A DNA stretch of 64,000 nucleotides from the NCBI GenBank assembly GCA_903913215.1, contig CAIWKE010000003.1:186001-250000 (forward strand). Direction: 5' to 3'. Shown in pieces: positions 18,068-27,333 of the stretch. Position 1 is the first letter of the stretch; each line of letters starts with the position of its first letter. Below the pieces are notes generated by a model that saw only the letters and a list, made by a program, of their open reading frames with translations, was not told the DNA's origin and did not search any database. The stretch is from an uncultured Holophagaceae bacterium (GTDB lineage: Bacteria; Acidobacteriota; Holophagae; Holophagales; Holophagaceae). Made by a program: the position numbers and the translations under genes.

Positions 18068-21000
18068 TCATGGTTTGTAGACCTCGGTGGAGGTGTCGCC
18101 ACCGGAACCGAAGGCCACCAAAACCGTCCCGTCACTGAGCAGGGTGGCAGTGTGGGACGACCGTGCTCCGATCATGGGGGCTACCGCAGTCCAGGTGCCC
18201 AGTCCAACGTTGCCCGTCGGATCGAAGGTCTGCGCGGTGGAGCGCAGGCCGTTGTTCCCATTGAGCCCGCCCGTGACCATTACCTTCCCGCTCGGCAGTA
18301 GGGTGGCGGTGTGGCCGTAGCTGGCTGCACTAGGTCCAGACCCGGTCATGTCGGCAGTGGCTGTCCAGGTTCCCACTCCTGCTGCGGCCGCGGGATCGAA
18401 GATCTCGGCACTTGCAAGAGCGCCCCCAGTGTTTTGACCACCAGTCAGAAGGACCTTGCCGCCTGAAATCAAGGTGGCAGTGTGTCCATGACGAGCGGTG
18501 CCCATATCGGGAGTCGAGGTAGTCCAGGTGTTGCCGATCGGGTCATAGATCTCCACGCTTTTAATATCGAGAGTGTCTGGGAAGTTGGTGCCGCCAGTCA
18601 CCAAGATCTTGCCACCCGCGATAAGCGTGGCCGTGTGGCCCGCGCGGGCTGTGGCCATGGGAGTGACGGTGGTCCAGGAGTTCCCCGTCGAATCATAGAT
18701 TTCCACAGTATTGAGGATGGATAGGCCATCCACAGCAATGCCACCAGTCACCAGGACCTTGCCGTTACTGAGCAGGGTGGCAGTGTGGTTGTAGCGTTCA
18801 TAGGCCATGCTTCCTGCAAGCGTCCAGGTGCCTGACGAGGAATCATAGAGTTCCGAGGTCGCCAGAATTCCGCCTGTGCCCACACCGCCTGCCGCCAGGA
18901 CCTTCCCAGAGACGAGCTTGGTGGCCGTGTAGTTGCGGCGGGCATTTTTCATGGTGGTGGGGGTGTTGCCGGCGGTCTGGGTGACAGCCCACGCGCCCGT
19001 CCCAGGGGTGTAAATCATGGAGCTGTTGAGTGTGCCGGCATAGTCATGTCCGCCGGCGACCAGCACGGTCCCGTCGTCCAGGAGGGTGGCCGTGTGGGCG
19101 TAGCGGACCGGGACACGGCTGCCCGTGACTGCCCAGGTGCTGGTGGTCGGATTGAAGAGCTCCGAACTGGTGAGGGCGTAACGTGATGAATTAGGAATGT
19201 AGTTCCACGTTCCACCTGCCACCAACACCTTCCCATCGTTCAGCAGAGCGGCCGTGTGGTTGGTACGCGGTGTGCCCAGACCAGCAGAAGTGGCCGTCCA
19301 GGTGCCCCCACTGTAGAACTCCGTGGTCGAAAGGTAGGGTTGGACTGATCCAGCCTGATCACCCACCACCAGCACCTTCCCGTTGCCGAGCAGGGTGGCG
19401 GTATGGTTCATGCGGGCCGTGGTCATGTTCGTGGCCGCAGTCCATGTCCCTGCGGACCAGGTTTCCGAGGTGGCGAGGGGGGTACTTCCATCCACCGTGC
19501 CGCCAGCCAACAGCACAGTCGTTCCATCGTTGAGCAGCGTGGCTGTATGGTTCGAGCGCCCAGCATGGAGTGGGCCAGAGGCGACTGTGGAGCCGCCTGC
19601 AGCGGGCGTGTAGAGCTCTGTAATGGTGGTGACATCAGTCGCGAGTGCAGTCGTTGTGCCGCCGGCGATCAGGATCGTGCCATTGCCGAGCAGCGTGGCG
19701 GTGTGCTTGGAGCGGGCCGTCCCCATGGCAGCAAGGGTGGTCCAGGTGGTGGCGCCGGGGTCGTAGACCTCGACAACAGCAGTGGGTGCAGTATTGGTGG
19801 TGCCACCCGTCACCAGGACAGTGCCATTGGAAAGCAAAGTGGCCGTATGGTTGTAGCGCAAGGTGGCAAGCACACCAGTGGTCGTCCATAGCCCCGTGGC
19901 GGGGTCATAGATCTCCGCCGTAGCGAGGGGATAATTGCTGGCATTCAGCCCACCGGCCACCAGCACTTTCCCGTTCTGGAGCAGGGTGGCCGTGTGCTTG
20001 CTTCGCGCTTCGTGCATGTCGCCCGTGCGAACCCAAAGCCCAGTGGTCGGGTTGTAGAGCTCCGCCGTGGCGAGTCGTGCGTAATCAACACTCAAGCCAC
20101 CCGTCACCAGCACCAGACCGCTGGGGAGGACGGTGGCCGTGGCGAACTCACGGTTGGAAGCCTCGCCATCCTTGGCCAGCCAGGAGTCGGTGGTTTTGAC
20201 CGTGACCGTCCTGGGAATGTCGATGGCGGTGGAGGCCGCATTCTGGATGTTCGCGTTCACCTGGAAGGTCCCAGAGGCAGGAGCGGAGAATGCCGCGGTG
20301 GCGGTCGCACTACCAGAGGTGATGCTGCCACCGCCGATGGTCGTCCAGCTGTAGGTCATGCTGCCCGTCTGGGGCGTCACGCTGGCCTTCATCCAGGTGT
20401 CATTGGGATGCACGTTAGTCGGCAGGACCAGGTAGCCGCTTGGAGCGGCGATGATGGAAATGGCCGACTGGGTGCCCGTGATGGCCCCGGTAACGGTGTC
20501 GGTGGCACTGATGGACTGTGTCCCCACTGTGTTCAGTGTGGCGCTGAAGCTGTGAGCGCCGTTATCGGAACCCAGGAATGTGTAGGAGGAAGGCAGCGTC
20601 GTGACGCTATCCGAACTGGTGAAGGCCACGGTGCCCGTGTAGCTGATGGCGATGTTGTTATAGGTATCCAGGGCCGTCACGGTGAAGGTCCGGGCATTGC
20701 CAGCGGTGGTCGGAGAGGGGAAGGCCGTCACGCTGAGGTGCGTGGCAGCAGCAGCACTAACAGTGATGGCAGCCTGGGTACCTGTGATGGAACTAGTCAC
20801 GGTGTCCGTGGCCGTGATGGACTGGCTCCCTGCTGTCTTCAGTGTGGCGCTGAAGGTATGGGTCCCGTTGTCGCCGGACAAGAAGAGGTAGTTCCCGGGC
20901 AGCGTTGCTGAGCCATCCGTGCTGGTGAAGTGCACCGTTCCCGTGTAGCCGGTGGCCGTGTTTCCAGCGGCATCCTTGGCCGTCACGGTGAAGTTATTCG

Positions 21001-24000
21001 CAGTGCCCGAGATGGTGGAACCAACATGGCCCGCCACTGTGAGGGTCGCAGCTGCACCAGGATTGACGGTGATGGCAGCCTGGGTGCCGGTGATGGAGGA
21101 GGTCACAGTGTCCGTGGCTGTGATGGACTGGTTCCCTGCGGTTTTCAATGTGGCGCTGAAAGTGCCTACGCCACTGGTCAGGGTGGCATTGGCTCCAAGG
21201 ACGGCAGCGCCGTCGCTGGAGGTGAGGTGCACGGTGCCTGCATAACCCGTGGCCGTGTTCCCGGCTGCATCCTTGGCCGTCACAGTGACGTTATGGGCAG
21301 CCCCGGAGACCGTGGGATTGGAATAGCCCGACACAGTGAGGGTCGCAGCCACACCAGGATTGACGGTGATGGCGGCCTGGAGGCCGGTGATGGAGGAGGT
21401 CAAAGTGTCCGTGGCTGTGATGGACTGGTTCCCTGCGGTTTTCAGCGTGGCGCTGAAAGTGCCTACGCCACTGCTCAGGGTGGCATTGGCGCCCAGGACG
21501 GCGATGCCATCGCTGGAGGTGAGGTGCACAGTGCCTGCGTAGCCCGTGGCCGTGTTACCGGCGGCGTCCTTGGCCGTCACGGTGAAGGTGTGGGCAGCGC
21601 CAGAGATCGTGGGGTTAGAATAGCCCGCCACGGTGAGGGTCACGGCTGCACCAGGATTGACGGTGATGGCGGCCTGGAGGCCGGTGATGGAGCTGGTCAC
21701 AGTGTCGGTGGCCGTGATCGACTGGGCCCCCACGGTGTTGAGCGTGACATTGAAGGTGCCCACGCCGCTGGTCAGCGTGGCGTTGGCCCCCAGGACGGCG
21801 GCGCCATCCGTGCTGGTGAGGTGCACGGTGCCTGCATAGCCGGTAGCCGTGTTCCCGGCTGCGTCCTTCGCCGTCACGGTGACTGTATGGCTAGCCCCGG
21901 AAATCGTAGGACTGATATAGCCCGTAACGGTTAGATAGGTGGCTGCGCTTGAATTCACCACAATACCTGTTTGCGTGCCAGTGATGGAACTGGTCACAGT
22001 GTCCGTGGCCGTAATGGTCCGACTCCCCACGGTGTTGAGTGTGACGCTGAAGGTGCCTACGCCACTGGTCAGGGTGGCATTGGCCCCAAGGACGGCGGCG
22101 CCGTCGCTGGAGGTGAGGTGCACGGTGCCCGCGTAGCCCGTGGCCGTGTTCCCGGCGGCGTCCTTGGCCGTCACCGTGACGTTATGGGCAACGCCGGAGA
22201 TCGTGGGATTGGCATAGCCCGTCACAGTGAGGGTCGCGGCTGCACCAGGATTGACGGTGATGGCGGTCTGGAGGCCTGTGATGGAGCTGGTCACAGTGTC
22301 GGTGGCCGTGATCGACTGGGTCCCCACGGTGTTGAGCGTGACATTGAAGGTGCCCACGCCACTGGTCAGGGTGGCATTGGCCCCCAGGACGGCGGCGCCA
22401 TCCGTGCTGGTGAGGTGCACGGTGCCTGCATAACTTGTGGCCATGTTCCCGGCTGCGTCCTTCGCCGTCACAGTGACGGTGTGGGCAGCGCCGGATACCG
22501 TGGGATTGACATAGCCCGTCACAGTGAGGGTCGTAGCTGCACCGGGATTGACTGTGATGGCGGCCTGGCTGCCTGTGATGGAACTGGTCACGGTGTCCGT
22601 GGCCGTAATGGTCCGACTCCCCACGGTGTTGAGCGTGGCGCTGAAGGTGCCTACGCCACTGGTCAGGGTGGCATTGGCCCCAAGGACGGCGGCGCCATCG
22701 CTGGAGGTGAGGTGCACGGTGCCCGCGTAGCCCGTGGCCGTGTTCCCGGCTGCATCCTTGGCCGTCACAGTGACGTTATGGGCAACGCCGGAGATCGTGG
22801 GATTGGCATAGCCCGTCACAGTGAGGGTCGCGGCTGCACCAGGATTGACGGTGATGGCGGCCTGGAGGCCGGTGATAGAGCTGGTCACAGTGTCGGTGGC
22901 CGTGATCGACTGGGCCCCCACAGTGTTGAGCGTGACATTGAAGGTGCCCACGCCGCTGGTCAGCGTGGCGTTGGCCCCCAGAACGGCGGCGCCGTCCGTG
23001 CTGGTGAGGTGCACGGTGCCTGCATAGCCTGTGGCCGTGTTCCCGGCAGCATCCTTCGCCGTCACAGTGACGGTGTGGGCAGTGCCGGAGATCGTGGGAC
23101 TGGCGTAGCCTGACACGATGAAGGCTGTGGCCGGGCCGGGATTGACCGTGATGACCAGCGGGGCGGTGGTGTTGCCGCCGGTGTTGGTGGCAGTGACGGT
23201 GTAGGTGGCCAGGGCCGTAACGGTGGTGGCGGTTCCAGTGATCTGACCGCTGATCGTATTCAAGGTGAGACCTGCGGGTAGGGCCGGGCTCACGGCATAG
23301 GACACCACTGCCCCGCCGGTGCTGGTGGGACTGTTCGTCGCGATCGCCACACCATTGGTGAGGTAGATGGCAGGGTTGAGGGCATAGGTCAGGGCAGTCG
23401 GGGCCGCGTCGTTGACGGTGATGGTCAGGTCCTTGGTGGTGCTCCCACCCGTGTTCGTGGCCGTCACCGTGTAGGTACCTGAGCCCACAATGGCTGTGGG
23501 CGTGCCGGTGATGACACCCGTGGTGGTGTCGAGGCTCAGGCCGGAAGGCAGGGCCGGGCTCACGCCGTAGGAGACCACCGTCCCACCGCTGTTGCTGGGT
23601 GCGTTCGAAGCAACGACCACACCCTTCGTGTAGATGGCTGTGGCAAGCGTGTAGGCCAGGCTGGTCGGGGCTGCGTCATTGACCGTGATGGTCAGGTCCT
23701 TGGTGGTGCTCCCACCCGTGTTCGTGGCCGTCACCGTGTAGGTACCTGAGCCCACAATGGCTGTGGGCGTGCCGGTGATAATGCCTGTGGTGGTGTCGAG
23801 GCTCAGGCCGGCCGGCAGCGCCGGACTCACGCTGTAGGAGACCACCGCCCCTCCGCTGTTGCTGGGAGAATTCAAGGCAGTGACCACACCCTTTGTGTAG
23901 ATGGCTGTGGCAAGTGTGTAGGCCAGGCTGGTCGGGGCTGCGTCATTGACCGTGATGGTCAGGTCCTTGGTGGTGCTCCCACCCGTGTTCGTGGCCGTCA

Positions 24001-25648
24001 CCGTGTAGGTGCCAGAGCCCGTGATGGCTGTGGGGGTGCCGGTGATGATGCCCGTGCTGGTGTCGAGACTCAGACCGGCCGGAAGCACCGGGCTGACACT
24101 GTAGAGCACGACCGTCCCACCACTGCTGCTGGGAGTATTCGTGGCAACAGGCAGGCCCTTTGTGTAAATGGCCGTGATGAGGGAATAGGCTAATCCGGTT
24201 GGAGCTGCGTCATTGACCGTGATGGTCAGATCCTTGGTGGTGCTCCCACCCGTGTTGGTGGCCGTCACCGTGTAAGTGCCCGAAGCCGTGATGGCCGTGG
24301 GCGTGCCAGTGATGACACCCGTGCTGGTGCTGAGGTTCAGTCCCGCCGGAAGCGCCGGACTCACACCGTAGGACGCGACCGCCCCACCGCTGCTGCTCGG
24401 GCTGTTCGACGGGATGGCCACACCCTTCGTGTAGGTCGCCGTAATCAAGGAATAGCTCAGACTCGCAGGCGCGACATCGTTGACAGAGATGGTCAGGGCC
24501 TTGGTGGCATTGCCGCCGGTGTTGGTGGCCGTCACCGTATAGGTTGCAGTGGCCGCGACCGCTGTCGGGGTGCCGGTGATGACGCCCGTGGTGGTGCTGA
24601 GGCTCAGGCCTGTCGGCAGGGCCGGGCTCACACTGTAAGAGATGACCGCACCGCCACTGCTGCTCGGGCTGTTCGACGTGATGGCCACGCCCTTCGTGTA
24701 GGTCGCCGTAATCAAGGTATAGCTCAGACTCGCAGGCGCGAGATCGTTGACAGCAATGGTCAAGGCCTTGGTGGCGTTGCCGCCGGCGTTCGTGGCCGTC
24801 ACCGTGTAGGTTGCGGAAGCCTTGACCGCCGTCGGGGTGCCCGTGATGACGCCCGTGGTCGTGCTGAGGCTCAGGCCTGTCGGCAGTGCCGGGCTCACAC
24901 TGTAAGAGACGACCGCACCGCCGCTGCTGCTTGGGCTGTTCGCCGTGATCGCCACACCCTTCGTATAGGCTGCCGTGGTCAGGGTGTAGGTCAGGTTTGC
25001 AGGCGCGACTCCGCTCACCGTGATGGTCAGGTCCTTGGTGGCGCTGCCACCCGTGTTGGTGGCCGTGACGGTGTAGGTTGCGGAGGCGGTGGCTGCGGTG
25101 GGTGTGCCGCTGATGATGCCGGTGATAGTGCTTAGGCTCAGGCCTGCGGGCAGGGCCGGGCTCACACTATAGGTGGAGACCGCGCCGCCGCTGCTGGTCG
25201 GGGAGTTTGCTGTGATCGGCACTCCCACGGTGTAGGTCGCTGCGGTCGTGGTGTAGGTGAGGCCCGCCGGGGCCACATCGTTGACGGTGATGCTCAGGGT
25301 CGCGGTCGTGCTGCCCGCGCTGTTCGAGGCCGTGAGGGTGTAGGTGGACAGGGCAGCGATCGCCGTGGGGGTGCCGCTGATCACACCCGAAGTGGCACTC
25401 AGGCTCAGCCCGGCGGGCAGGGCCGGGCTCACGCCATAGCTGGTGACCGCCCCTCCGCTGCTGCTGGGTGAGTTCGCCGTGATGGCGTCGCCCACGGTAT
25501 AGACCGCCGTTGCTGTCGTGTAGGTCAGGGCAGTGGGGGGCTGGATGACGGGCGTAGAGCCACCACCACCGCCGCTACCACAGGCCATGGCCAGGGACAG
25601 GAAGAGTCCATTCAGGAGGGAGAGGCCAAGGTGTCGGACGCTTCGCAT
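18068..25648 (-). CDS. Giant secreted lipoprotein: nine putative-Ig repeats, nine filamin/Ig-like repeats, kelch propeller
   Basis: Predicted 2526-residue cell-surface protein. The signal peptide ends SLAMAC followed by a Gly run; the lipobox is imperfect. Residues about 35-815 hold nine He_PIG-type modules (each with YTxGVAI..NSPSSSGG and PALPAGLSLxTxTGxIxGTPTA). Next come nine Ig/invasin-like modules: seven near-identical 99-residue copies (AKDAAGNTATGYAGTVHLTS) and two divergent ones. The last 650 residues hold about 13-14 kelch motifs (HTATLLSNGKVLVTGG type), probably one or two beta-propellers. Such architecture suggests adhesion or polymer binding rather than catalysis. Start at 25648 chosen because the signal peptide begins there; the frame runs 14 codons further up. 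A terminator follows its stop. Confidence 0.85.
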   Translation of the reverse strand: MRSVRHLGLSLLNGLFLSLAMACGSGGGGGSTPVIQPPTALTYTTATAVYTVGDAITANSPSSSGGAVTSYGVSPALPAGLSLSATSGVISGTPTAIAALSTYTLTASNSAGSTTATLSITVNDVAPAGLTYTTTAATYTVGVPITANSPTSSGGAVSTYSVSPALPAGLSLSTITGIISGTPTAATASATYTVTATNTGGSATKDLTITVSGVAPANLTYTLTTAAYTKGVAITANSPSSSGGAVVSYSVSPALPTGLSLSTTTGVITGTPTAVKASATYTVTATNAGGNATKALTIAVNDLAPASLSYTLITATYTKGVAITSNSPSSSGGAVISYSVSPALPTGLSLSTTTGVITGTPTAVAATATYTVTATNTGGNATKALTISVNDVAPASLSYSLITATYTKGVAIPSNSPSSSGGAVASYGVSPALPAGLNLSTSTGVITGTPTAITASGTYTVTATNTGGSTTKDLTITVNDAAPTGLAYSLITAIYTKGLPVATNTPSSSGGTVVLYSVSPVLPAGLSLDTSTGIITGTPTAITGSGTYTVTATNTGGSTTKDLTITVNDAAPTSLAYTLATAIYTKGVVTALNSPSNSGGAVVSYSVSPALPAGLSLDTTTGIITGTPTAIVGSGTYTVTATNTGGSTTKDLTITVNDAAPTSLAYTLATAIYTKGVVVASNAPSNSGGTVVSYGVSPALPSGLSLDTTTGVITGTPTAIVGSGTYTVTATNTGGSTTKDLTITVNDAAPTALTYALNPAIYLTNGVAIATNSPTSTGGAVVSYAVSPALPAGLTLNTISGQITGTATTVTALATYTVTATNTGGNTTAPLVITVNPGPATAFIVSGYASPTISGTAHTVTVTAKDAAGNTATGYAGTVHLTSTDGAAVLGANATLTSGVGTFNVTLNTVGAQSITATDTVTSSITGLQAAITVNPGAAATLTVTGYANPTISGVAHNVTVTAKDAAGNTATGYAGTVHLTSSDGAAVLGANATLTSGVGTFSATLNTVGSRTITATDTVTSSITGSQAAITVNPGAATTLTVTGYVNPTVSGAAHTVTVTAKDAAGNMATSYAGTVHLTSTDGAAVLGANATLTSGVGTFNVTLNTVGTQSITATDTVTSSITGLQTAITVNPGAAATLTVTGYANPTISGVAHNVTVTAKDAAGNTATGYAGTVHLTSSDGAAVLGANATLTSGVGTFSVTLNTVGSRTITATDTVTSSITGTQTGIVVNSSAATYLTVTGYISPTISGASHTVTVTAKDAAGNTATGYAGTVHLTSTDGAAVLGANATLTSGVGTFNVTLNTVGAQSITATDTVTSSITGLQAAITVNPGAAVTLTVAGYSNPTISGAAHTFTVTAKDAAGNTATGYAGTVHLTSSDGIAVLGANATLSSGVGTFSATLKTAGNQSITATDTLTSSITGLQAAITVNPGVAATLTVSGYSNPTVSGAAHNVTVTAKDAAGNTATGYAGTVHLTSSDGAAVLGANATLTSGVGTFSATLKTAGNQSITATDTVTSSITGTQAAITVNPGAAATLTVAGHVGSTISGTANNFTVTAKDAAGNTATGYTGTVHFTSTDGSATLPGNYLFLSGDNGTHTFSATLKTAGSQSITATDTVTSSITGTQAAITVSAAAATHLSVTAFPSPTTAGNARTFTVTALDTYNNIAISYTGTVAFTSSDSVTTLPSSYTFLGSDNGAHSFSATLNTVGTQSISATDTVTGAITGTQSAISIIAAPSGYLVLPTNVHPNDTWMKASVTPQTGSMTYSWTTIGGGSITSGSATATAAFSAPASGTFQVNANIQNAASTAIDIPRTVTVKTTDSWLAKDGEASNREFATATVLPSGLVLVTGGLSVDYARLATAELYNPTTGLWVRTGDMHEARSKHTATLLQNGKVLVAGGLNASNYPLATAEIYDPATGLWTTTGVLATLRYNHTATLLSNGTVLVTGGTTNTAPTAVVEVYDPGATTWTTLAAMGTARSKHTATLLGNGTILIAGGTTTALATDVTTITELYTPAAGGSTVASGPLHAGRSNHTATLLNDGTTVLLAGGTVDGSTPLATSETWSAGTWTAATNMTTARMNHTATLLGNGKVLVVGDQAGSVQPYLSTTEFYSGGTWTATSAGLGTPRTNHTAALLNDGKVLVAGGTWNYIPNSSRYALTSSELFNPTTSTWAVTGSRVPVRYAHTATLLDDGTVLVAGGHDYAGTLNSSMIYTPGTGAWAVTQTAGNTPTTMKNARRNYTATKLVSGKVLAAGGVGTGGILATSELYDSSSGTWTLAGSMAYERYNHTATLLSNGKVLVTGGIAVDGLSILNTVEIYDSTGNSWTTVTPMATARAGHTATLIAGGKILVTGGTNFPDTLDIKSVEIYDPIGNTWTTSTPDMGTARHGHTATLISGGKVLLTGGQNTGGALASAEIFDPAAAAGVGTWTATADMTGSGPSAASYGHTATLLPSGKVMVTGGLNGNNGLRSTAQTFDPTGNVGLGTWTAVAPMIGARSSHTATLLSDGTVLVAFGSGGDTSTEVYKP
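21040..23130 (-). repeat. Seven tandem 297-bp repeats inside the giant lipoprotein gene
   Basis: The period is exactly 297 bp (99 codons) over most of the array with very high nucleotide similarity. They encode Ig/invasin-like modules; adjacent copies alternate between two sub-types (TLNTVGAQSITA and TLNTVGSRTITA), pointing to copying in pairs. Confidence 0.85.
23130..25530 (-). repeat. Nine tandem putative-Ig (He_PIG) coding repeats of roughly 250 bp
   Basis: Repeat units encode modules of about 83-85 residues with conserved PALPAGLSL and TYTVTATNTGG segments. Units in the middle and near the 3' end are most alike, suggesting recent local duplication. Confidence 0.8.
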
Positions 25649-26016
25649 GGGAGCCCTCTTTGAAAGATTTGGATCGAGACAATTGGACAAATACGATCTC
25701 GGGACATGTGATCAAGTTATTTTGGATAGCGATTGCGGACCGAAAGTCATGTTAGTTCAATCTCGTGATCCCAAAAAAAATTAATTACGTTAACACACGT
25801 AAAAAATATCGTTTTTTTCTACTTGTTTTTCATGTTGCAGAAGGAATTTATATAAAATATTTCGAATTGATTTATTCATTGTTTCTAAAATTTACCATTT
25901 AGCGCCTAAATATAATTCTAAATTATTTATTTATTTGTATTTACAAACATCCATAAGCACTGATGTGCTCATAGATGACGCGAATTGTATCTTTTTATAT
26001 ATTGTTATTATTGTTT
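25649..26016. other. AT-rich intergenic region upstream of the giant lipoprotein gene
   Basis: About 370 bases whose stretch from 25740 is extremely AT-rich compared with flanking DNA, with long A and T runs. It holds the promoter region of the minus-strand lipoprotein gene and lies next to the end of the glycosyltransferase at 26017. No RNA gene or sigma-54 box was seen. Confidence 0.5.
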
Positions 26017-27333
26017 TTATTGATCAATTTTCAAAACAGAATTCAATGCTATTAAAAAAGAGGCACGATTCATAGCTAAATCATGATTTTGTACGGCTAC
26101 CAGACCTGAATTTTGGGATATTTTCGACAAAACAGCCTCGTCAGAGAGGAGGCTGACCAGGGCTGCCCCCAGCGCCTGGGAACTCCGTTCCCGGACGACG
26201 ACGGCCCAGCCCTCCCGGTAGGCATAATCGACAGTGCCGCAGTAGGGGGGGCCATAAACCAGCACAGGGCGACCACTCAGCATGTAGAGGTGGCATTTGG
26301 TGGACACGGACAGGTCGATCATTTTCGGCTCGACCGAAAAGGACTCCGGCAGAAAGAGGACGTCACCTGCGGACAGCACCGATGGCAGCTCTTCGTGGGA
26401 GGGTAAGGGCAGGAACCGGATCTCGGGAGCCAACCTCAGGGACTCGGGAACCTCCTTGGGCAGGCCGGAGGTGTACACCCGCACCTCAATATTCAAGTCG
26501 CCCAGGTCCGGGGAGCGGATCACCTCCAGCAAATCCCCAATGGCCTCATACCGTCTGAGCCCCAGATTCCCGGTGAACAGGATCGTCCTGGGCCCGGCAG
26601 GCCGATTGATGGCGGGACACCGGAAGCGCTCCGCCTGGTCGGAGTGGTAGGTCACCAGGAAGGGCACCTGGTACCGTGCTTCGAAGATCTGCCTCATCTT
26701 CTCGCCGAAGGCCATCCGCACCTTGGACGTCAGCACCAGCTGCCGCGCGCGCCGACGCAGCAGCCAGCCTACGGGTGAGGCTCGATAGGTGTAGGCGGGC
26801 CAGTCATCCGTGGTCTGGAAACAGATGGGGCAGTCGAAGCGCCGGGAGAGCATCAGCGGCAGGCTGGAGAAGCCCAGGGAGTAGCCCTGGCAGTAGATCA
26901 GGTCTGGATGGAAGGTCTCCACGAACTGCGCCATGGAGGGGGAAACCCGGACGTGGAAGAGCACCTCCCACACACCGGAGCTGATCAGCCAGTCCCCCAG
27001 CCGCTTTTTCGCCGCCTTGACCCAGCGGCGCAGCCCGGTGGCGGCAGGAGGCTGGACCGATCCCTGGAGGGCATCCACGGCCACCATGCCAGAGACCTGG
27101 CCTCGGAGCCGCCGGAACAGGCGACCGAACAGGCGGTCCCCGGCCCCAAGCTGGTAGGTCCGACCACAGAACTCCCCCTGCCCCGCCAAGTCATCAGATG
27201 CGAAAATCTGAGCCAGCCGCTCCTTGGGCCAGTCACCGAATTCAGTGCGGACAAGCAGGTAGGCGGGATCATCGGCCTTGATCTTGGCCGATGACACCAG
27301 CAAGACTCGGGGATACGCAGCACTCACAGTCAT
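26017..27333 (-). CDS. Glycosyltransferase (GT-B fold, GT4-like)
   Basis: Predicted 438-residue cytosolic or membrane-associated sugar transferase. The first strand (RVLLVSSAKI), the mid-region YCQGYSLGFSSLP and the second-domain start RTILFTGNLGLRRYEAIGDLLEVI match the GT-B pattern; the donor-binding part (AGDVLFLPES..EPKMIDLSVSTKCHLYMLSGRPVLVYGPP) is of GT4 type though less conserved. Its ATG overlaps the stop of the upstream gene by four bases (ATGA), indicating translational coupling. The last 35 codons lie in AT-rich sequence, unlike the rest. Donor and acceptor unknown. Confidence 0.8.
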   Translation of the reverse strand: MTVSAAYPRVLLVSSAKIKADDPAYLLVRTEFGDWPKERLAQIFASDDLAGQGEFCGRTYQLGAGDRLFGRLFRRLRGQVSGMVAVDALQGSVQPPAATGLRRWVKAAKKRLGDWLISSGVWEVLFHVRVSPSMAQFVETFHPDLIYCQGYSLGFSSLPLMLSRRFDCPICFQTTDDWPAYTYRASPVGWLLRRRARQLVLTSKVRMAFGEKMRQIFEARYQVPFLVTYHSDQAERFRCPAINRPAGPRTILFTGNLGLRRYEAIGDLLEVIRSPDLGDLNIEVRVYTSGLPKEVPESLRLAPEIRFLPLPSHEELPSVLSAGDVLFLPESFSVEPKMIDLSVSTKCHLYMLSGRPVLVYGPPYCGTVDYAYREGWAVVVRERSSQALGAALVSLLSDEAVLSKISQNSGLVAVQNHDLAMNRASFLIALNSVLKIDQ

